Source of the DNA: Owenia fusiformis | Taxonomy: Eukaryota > Annelida > Polychaeta > Sabellida > Oweniidae | Assembly: GCA_903813345.2 (NCBI GenBank) | Contig: CAIIXF020000008.1 | Location: 11,437,278 to 11,501,277, forward strand | Direction of reading: 5' to 3' | Length of the DNA: 64,000 bases | Part shown: positions 58,454 to 64,000 of the stretch, in pieces | Layout: every line of letters starts with the position of its first letter | Position numbering within the stretch: position 1 is the first letter of the stretch | The notes under the pieces: generated by a model | What the model was told of the DNA's origin: nothing | What the model saw: only the letters and a program-made list of their open reading frames with translations | Databases searched by the model: none | Position numbers and translations under genes: made by a program

Positions 58454-59194
58454 TAAGCCATGTTAGAATTGACATGATCTGATGGAGAAAACTCTGAAAA
58501 CTGTTCAAAAAACCATTGAGCAGGATTACTGAATGCACATGCAGATGCGCTGGACAGAAACCCTTCTTGTTTTTTTCAGATAATTTGCAAAGACATGAAT
58601 TTTTGAATGATTGTCTTTGTGGCTGAATAAATAGATGTCACCCTTGTTTATTTTTGTTTTGGTTGGGCCAGACTGCCATGTTATAAACTTACAATAGGCC
58701 TAGTCAATTCATTGGTTGAATCTGTCTGAATCTTGAATGGCATACTATGGGATGACACTATCAATATACATATTGTGATTAATTCATTGCTGGCCAAAGC
58801 TATTTTTGGAGATTTTCTGCTGATGACTGGCAATTTTGATGGAAAATTAAGCAAAATTGCATGTTTTCACATTCTGACATTAGCATAAAATAGACTGTAT
58901 CAACACCCTACTGCCCTATGCGCTAAGTTATATGCCATTTTGGAGCCAATGACAAAATACTCCCCTCATGACCACTAGAATATTTGATAAGATAACTGGT
59001 ACAGATTATGTGACAATTACTGGACAGCACCCCAAGGTTGGTCACATATGATTATGATGTCATAGACGAAATATCTCGGGGTTGGTCAGCAATGAAGTTT
59101 GATTGTCAAACAATGAACCAAGGTTTAACATTGCATCAATAGAGATTTACTGGTAGATCAAGTTGAAAAGTCATGGAAAATTATTTAAAAACTG

Positions 59195-60289
59195 TACGAG
59201 GGGTGATCCAAAAGTCTTGGACGCCCCGCTCTAACTTTGCTATTTTATAATGTAATTCCACGAAACTTTCAGATAATAAAGATCAACATCTTAACAACTT
59301 TGTGTATAAGTTTCAACAGAAAATAATATATTTTAGCTTTTTTGTAAAGATTGTTTAACACTGGGTCCCTGCCACCCGGAACGGTATTTAAATATAGCAA
59401 ATCACATCACAACTGTTATAATATGGCAAATACTTTAGGTGCGGGTGCACAACCTAACACCAGTCATTTTATGAGAGAATTTCCAATTTTCAATCTGAGT
59501 GTCATCTGCCATCATCATCTTCACATGTTAAGACCTACTTTTCAACATATTTTCCACGAATTTGAACCCATCCTTCATACCGCTTTACCAATGAATGGAA
59601 GACATTTATTAAACCGCCATTCCTTATGTGATACAAATGCTGCTGGAGTGCCACTCTAAACCTCATCCAATGAGTAAAAAAACATTTTCTTTCAAACCTC
59701 CTTTCAACTTCGAGAAAAGGAAGAAAATCACACGGAGCCATATCTAGACTGTATTGTGCATATGGTAGCTGCTAAAGGTCAATAATAGTGAAAATATCTT
59801 GTAGTATTCTTTGTTCCATTTTGATTTCTTTCATGTTCTGCATTTCAGCAGCCATTTTGGAGCAAAAATGATACCAGAATGAGGGTTGCTTGTCTGATGT
59901 CATTTTCTTAGAATTTGACATATATGATCATTGTCATGTGACATTATAATTAAAACACAATTAATTGGTTGCATAGTAAGAAAGGAAGTAAACTAGCATG
60001 GTTTAACATTCACAATTCAAAGAAAGACAGTGGTCAAGACTTGCGAAACAAGTCAAATGGCGGCATTATTTAAGGCAGAAAGTTGTCATGTGTGAATACC
60101 GTTCCGGGTGGCAGGGTCCCCATATTAAAAACTGTCTAGAAATCTACATAAAACATATCATTTCTCCATGAAATTAATACACAAAGTAGTTCGGTTGTTG
60201 GTCTTTATTATTGGAAAGTTTAAAGTAATTTCATCAAAAGCCAACAAAATTAGAGCAGGGCGTCCAAGACTTTTGGATCACCCCTCGTA
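59195..60289 (-). mobile_element. Decayed mariner transposon, minus-strand transposase
   Basis: The ends are TACGAGGGGTGATCCAAAAG and a long matching inverse, more than 30 bases per arm (GTCTTGGACGCCC inward). A second inverted pair, CTGCCACCCGGAACGGTATT at 59370 and its inverse near 60120, lies inside. On the minus strand near 59741-59535 a frame reads MAPCDFLPFLEVERRFE and later VKRYEGWVQIRGKYVE. This is the mariner C-terminal APCDF(F)LFP block and the ...RW..CI...G.YFE tail. The rest of the gene is too decayed to read. Confidence 0.82.
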
Positions 60290-60336
60290 TAAATTAAAGT
60301 TATTATTGTGATAAACTTTTTACTGAATTCAATTAC

Positions 60337-60785
60337 ATACTGTAAAATGGGTATTGTTAGCGAGGGGTAGTTGTTAGCGATCGCTATAGTTTCGCTAAAA
60401 ATTCAATTCGCTAAAATAAACCGGGGCTAAAATAAACCGGGCGCTAAAATTTGCAAATTCCCGGGAAACTACATGAATACTAGTATTTAAGGAGCTTTTC
60501 GTTCAGTGCTCGACTTCCGGTTTGTAATTTGAGATTAGTTTGGACCAAAAAATCAACGATTTTGTGATTAGTCAGATGAGATTACAGTAATTTGGACCAA
60601 TACCATATGCGTTAGAAGTCTTACATTTTGATAATTCCTCTGTCATATCCGTTATTCATTCTTCTGCCATAATTTGATTTTTTAAAGATTAATCTTCATT
60701 TCGCTAAAATTTCCCGCGCTAAAACCCCCTAAAATTGAAAAATCGCTAAAATTCCCCGGTGTCAAAATTACCCGTTTTACAGTAT
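60337..60785. mobile_element. MITE with ATACTGTAAAA ends and CGCTAAAAT repeats
   Basis: The left end ATACTGTAAAATGGGTATTG and the right end AAATTACCCGTTTTACAGTAT are inverses. Both flanks carry multiple CGCTAAAAT phrases with CCCGGG and CCGGG nearby. It is 449 bases and non-coding. Confidence 0.8.
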
Positions 60786-61007
60786 GCTATTAAAAAAGAA
60801 GGAAATGTAAGTCATGAGAGCTTTAATGTGCAAATCTCTTATAAACTCACGAAAAAAACGAGAATTCGAGAGATTTCAAAGCTTGAGGAAACTCCTCTAT
60901 TCCCAAATTCTCCATATTAAACAGCCGCCAAATGCTGAAATGGAGGGTTTGCTCAGTAGCTTTGAGATGTCATTGAAGTCTTGTTTTGAATTAGATTTTA
61001 GAAGATC

Positions 61008-61493
61008 TACCGGATTTTCTCGCATATAAGCCCTGGGCGTATAACTGAAAGAAGGGATAATTTCGTCTGTTATTTTACCTCTTATTTTTCGCCCATGGGC
61101 GTATAAGTGTACTACTTTCGATTTTTGGCCCAGTGGGCGTAAAGGTGAGAATCACCCATCTTCCTCAAAGACTATCGTACCTACTGTTGTAGTCCTACCG
61201 CATGTTTTGTAAGAATTATAAAGGAAATGTCACCTACAACCTTGGACTTAATGTTGAAACAAAGTAACCACAGAACGATCCACCACTGCCACTTACGGCA
61301 CAGCGTTGAACTTGATGTTGAAACAAAGTAACGACAGAACGATCTGCCAGTGACAAAATACTCTCGAATTTATTGAAAAAAATCAATAAATAGTCATTTT
61401 TTATAGGCCCATGGGCGTATAAGCGTACTACATTCGATTTTTGGCCCATGGGCCTAAATTTAGGGGGGCGTATATGCGAGAAAATCCGGTACT
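61008..61493. mobile_element. MITE with TACCGGATTTTCTCGC ends
   Basis: The left end TACCGGATTTTCTCGCATAT and the right inverse ATGCGAGAAAATCCGGTA are followed inward on both sides by GCCCATGGGCGTATAAG and CGATTTTTGGCCCA. Internally a GTTGAAACAAAGTAACCACA segment is duplicated (61253-61335). Partial relative at 2879-2995. Confidence 0.85.
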
Positions 61494-61886
61494 TACAATG
61501 AACACATTTTAGTGGCTCCAGAGGTGTTCACTGTACAAAGGTTTTACTTTGTATATAAATGTTTTCCACCTATCCCACTTGAAACTACTCTGTTTATTTT
61601 GGGGAAATTGTGAAAATAATAAACAACATAGTATTAATAATGTGAATTACCATCATTGTTATTTTTTATTAAACCTAAAATCAATTGGTATACACATTGG
61701 TGTAGATTGAAGAACAGTTTCTTATCCATATGATACAACACTAAGATGACGAAGTATCGAGGACTTAAATTTTTTTCATATCCATTGATGTATAATTGCA
61801 TAACATTATGATGTCATATGTCGCTCGACAAAATACATGATTGATAGGCTTATTATAGAGTGATCCAAGAGAGGTGATATATCATT

Positions 61887-62045
61887 CACACATAGCTAGG
61901 CAAGATAGCTGCTTCATTCCACTCAGGCGTTGTTTCATAAACTTTTCATTCCCGCTGCGCGGCCATGCAAAGGTTTGGAAACAACACCTTCATGGTATGA
62001 TTCAGCAAACAATGCATTGAGTCTTGGGCTTAAATTCTTTAATTA
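61887..62045. repeat. Foldback element, copy 2
   Basis: It shares CATTGAGTCTTGG(G/A)CTTA at its right edge with copy 1 (32190-32345), but its core TTCCACTCAGGCGTTGTTTC ... GGTTTGGAAACAACACCTTC is turned round. The 5' edge CACACATAGCTAGGCAAG also occurs, inverted, near 32560-32575. Confidence 0.7.
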
Positions 62046-62413
62046 ATCCATTTATCAATTCGTTGTTACTTGTAGTAGTTAGGAGTAAATGTAATCCTTT
62101 GTAGCCTTTGGGACATCAGCATAATCAAATAATTTGACGTTAATCCTATTCCTATAGCCCACTGTAATATAATCCATATAAAACAAGTGTTGAATTGCAT
62201 CATATTTTTGTCAAATGTTAAAAAGTACATGTACTTGAGATGAAAAGGTTGCACATGTAATATTATCATGCTTCTTCTTCAACTGCAGTCATTGCTGTGA
62301 ATCGATAATGTAGGTTATAACTTCATGCTGAATCTGAGTGCCAGTTGCAGTGTCCAATTTTCCTTATCATGCGATCATAAAATATGGCCATCCTATGATT
62401 GAAATATTGTAAT

Positions 62414-62749
62414 TCATTGTTTGTCAAAAAAACTTCCGAAACTTCTTGATCCTGACGATTGTCCTATTGGCGCATTTGTGCTAATCTCGCTTGTGTTTGA
62501 AGATTTCATTGAACTATTAACTGTTTGACCGATGCGACCCATAATAAATTTACTTGTATCCATGAGTCTTTCTACACAGTTCACAAAACAAGTTTCAGTT
62601 TTTCTGTCTAACTTTTGACCAGGATATCCCATGCACGTTTCCCAACACTGGTCAGTCATCGCAGAGACTAATTCAGCAGCTTGTTGTTTTTGCGTTTCCG
62701 CTTGAATAAACTGCGCCATTTGTGGATCCATTTGGCCTGCCATTGTCAC
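62414..62749 (-). CDS. TIMM8: TIMM8-type mitochondrial intermembrane-space chaperone
   Basis: A complete intronless gene of 111 codons. It has the small-Tim twin CX3C motif: CWETC at residues 35-39 and CFVNC at 54-58, with 14 residues between them as in human TIMM8A. DPQMAQFIQAETQKQ and CFVNCVERLMDTSKFIMGRI match TIMM8A/B closely and separate it from TIMM9, 10 and 13. Family role: with TIMM13 it forms a hexameric chaperone that escorts hydrophobic precursors such as TIMM23 across the intermembrane space. Start chosen at 62749; the Met at 62743 is an equally good start. The C-terminal Ser/Asn-rich tail (~30 residues) is longer than in the human protein. The absence of introns is compatible with a retrocopy, but the frame is intact and it shares a promoter region with TERF2IP, so I take it as functional. 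Confidence 0.93.
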   Translation of the reverse strand: MTMAGQMDPQMAQFIQAETQKQQAAELVSAMTDQCWETCMGYPGQKLDRKTETCFVNCVERLMDTSKFIMGRIGQTVNSSMKSSNTSEISTNAPIGQSSGSRSFGSFFDKQ

Positions 62750-63061
62750 GTTATCCTTATGTCACCTTCAGAAAGAAGTGACACTCGAAAGAACCGAATA
62801 AATGGAGATTTGATGTAAAATTGGAACTTTGCACAAAATTTTAAGTTGACCTTGACCTTGAAGCTTGCTTTGAAATATAGCCTCGGAGAATAAAAATGTA
62901 ATCAATGTAGTGATAATAAAAATATATCAATCACTTCAAACTTTTCAACAATTCAAGAATTAATGTTTATCATGTATATTCTCGGATAGATTAACTTTAT
63001 CAACCAATAATCAGGCTTAATTGCAGTTTATGAATATGGCGGGAAAGTTCATTTCAAAAAC
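62750..63061. promoter_or_regulatory. Bidirectional promoter region, TIMM8 / TERF2IP
   Basis: 312 bases separate the divergent start codons. The TERF2IP side has GGCGGGAAA at 63038-63046 (E2F-like) and ACATGGCGGA overlapping the start codon (YY1-like). An out-of-frame ATG at 63036 precedes the chosen TERF2IP start. No TATA box stands out at a fitting distance. The motif assignments are by consensus only. Confidence 0.5.
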
Positions 63062-63172
63062 ATGGCGGAAATGTCACACAGCGATTACTTATTTACTCGT
63101 GAAGATGGGGGCTCTTTATGCTTCCATTTAGGCCCAAGTGAAGAAAGGAAGAGATTAGCCCCTCTGATAAGG
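63062..63172 (+). CDS. TERF2IP: TERF2IP (RAP1) first coding exon, partial gene
   Basis: Thirty-seven codons from the ATG at 63062 to donor GTATGT (63173): MAEMSHSDYLFTREDGGSLC then FHLGPSEERKRLAPLIR. Human RAP1 has the same pattern at the start of its BRCT domain: (S/T)LFxR(D/E)DGxSxxF then P S x x (K/R)R x L x x L I. RAP1 binds TRF2 at telomeres and, in the cytoplasm, affects NF-kB signalling. The exon ends in phase 0. No second exon was found before 64000, so the rest of BRCT, the Myb domain and the RCT domain lie outside the window. The upstream ATG at 63036 is out of frame and soon closed. Confidence 0.83.
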
Positions 63173-64000
63173 GTATGTTCTATTTGTATAAGAACTTAAT
63201 TTGCATGAAACACTGCATTATTATGAGAAATTTGGCATCTAAGTTTGAAATATTGAATTGTAACATATTATCGCCCAAACAAATTTTGCTTTGCAAGGTA
63301 AGGAGGTGTTTTGAGTTTTCTCGTCGGCCCCAAGGAGGATTGACTCACAGAGTTCATTCTCAATATTTTGCCATATTCATTCCAACATATCAATCCCAAG
63401 TTTTGGTCATTTCCAAACACACAAGAAGTGACTGAAGTATTAGTTCAATTTGATTGGGTGATTGTGAATTTATACAGTCAAAACAGAAATGTTTGTGACT
63501 ACTTTGAATTTAAAAAATAAGCAATCAAATGACCATATTGAAACAGTTTATGTAAAAATAGAAACATTTATATTTATCCTAACTTTTGTTTATTTTAGTT
63601 TGTTTCGTAGTTTAGCTATCATATCTGTATAAAATAAACATGGCAGAGAACCATCAAAATATAAAAGGCCACAGATATGATAGCTAAACTACAAAACAAA
63701 CGAGAATGTACAAAAGTTAGGACATTTATAAATGTTTCTATTTTTACATATTCTGTTTCAATATGGTCCTTTAATTGCTTATTTTTAGATTCAAAGTAGT
63801 TCCAAACATTTACAATTTTACTGTCAAGTGAAGTAGACAAAGACTACATAATGAATAGAGGGGTCAATAGAAATATATCATTCCACACAGTATCCATGTT
63901 GTATGACACTAGTCGTGCTCAGAATTCCATCATACTGCAGTGATCATTGAATTCACTTTGCCTTTACTGGCTCTATCTTCTGTACTAAAATCATCACTCA
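63173..64000 (+). other. TERF2IP intron 1 (partial)
   Basis: The intron starts GTATGT and runs past the window edge. Its main feature is a large hairpin-forming inverted repeat (63474-63825). No exon is seen. Confidence 0.65.
63474..63825. repeat. Long inverted repeat (155-bp arms, 42-bp loop)
   Basis: The left arm 63474-63628 and right arm 63671-63825 pair almost throughout. TAGTTTAGCTATCATATCTG is exact near the loop, then AAAAATAGAAACATTTATA, AAATGACCATATTGAAACAG-type and ACTACTTTGAAT stretches outward, with scattered mismatches and small indels. The loop contains ACATGGCAGAGAACCATCAA. Transcribed with TERF2IP it would form a long hairpin RNA. Probably a foldback/MITE. Confidence 0.9.

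Larger units (their letters stand above)
57798..62413. other. Intergenic region filled with transposon relics
   Basis: The region separates the GALNT start from the TIMM8 stop. It contains inverted-repeat elements at 58274-58453, 59195-60289 (mariner), 60337-60785, 61008-61493 and a foldback at 61887-62045. Between them (57900-58270, 58460-59190, 61500-61880) I see only AT-rich sequence. Confidence 0.65.

Overview
This is a window of an animal nuclear genome. It is AT-rich, made mostly of large introns, crowded with inverted-repeat DNA transposon relics and minisatellites, and has no bacterial-style operons. The protein matches point to a bilaterian, most likely a marine invertebrate. Many introns, a single pre-duplication-style GALNT2/14/16 gene and 'TACAGGGTG' mariner-type MITEs support that, but the species cannot be named from the sequence alone.

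Layout. (1) Positions 1002-57797, minus strand: one large gene for a GALNT2-type polypeptide N-acetylgalactosaminyltransferase, the Golgi enzyme that starts mucin-type O-glycosylation. I placed splice junctions by eye for 12 ordinary coding exons plus an array of six alternative exons. Phases agree at every junction. The order is: membrane anchor and stem (57797-41253), catalytic domain (31011-3724), and a last coding exon (1095-1002) that ends the protein without the usual C-terminal ricin-type lectin domain. (2) Positions 57798-62413: intergenic DNA made largely of dead transposons (a mariner, three other inverted-repeat elements and a foldback element). (3) Positions 62414-62749, minus: a complete single-exon TIMM8 gene (mitochondrial small Tim chaperone). 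(4) Positions 63062-63172, plus: first coding exon of TERF2IP (RAP1, shelterin). It is divergent from TIMM8 across a 312-bp shared promoter region, and the rest of the gene lies beyond the window.

The standout feature is in the GALNT gene between 14030 and 5063. Six exons in tandem all encode the same segment of the catalytic domain: the end of the Gal/GalNAc-T motif, the metal-binding His of VGH, and the flexible catalytic lid. All six start and end in the same phase, and all six have a length of 1 mod 3. Exactly one must therefore be included to keep the frame, which is the signature of mutually exclusive splicing. The conserved VGHV(F/Y)R core is kept while the lid after it differs in sequence and length. 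The copy nearest the 3' end of the gene (exon F) matches ordinary GALNT2. Immediately upstream of it lies an 84-bp minisatellite of about 13 units that amplifies exon F's own 3' splice site and first ~32 coding bases. This is a ladder of decoy acceptors, each leading to an in-frame stop. Together these suggest a splicing switch that swaps the lid of an O-glycosyltransferase.

Limits: all exon calls rest on hand translation, splice consensus and remembered family motifs. No alignment, RNA or genome search was run.
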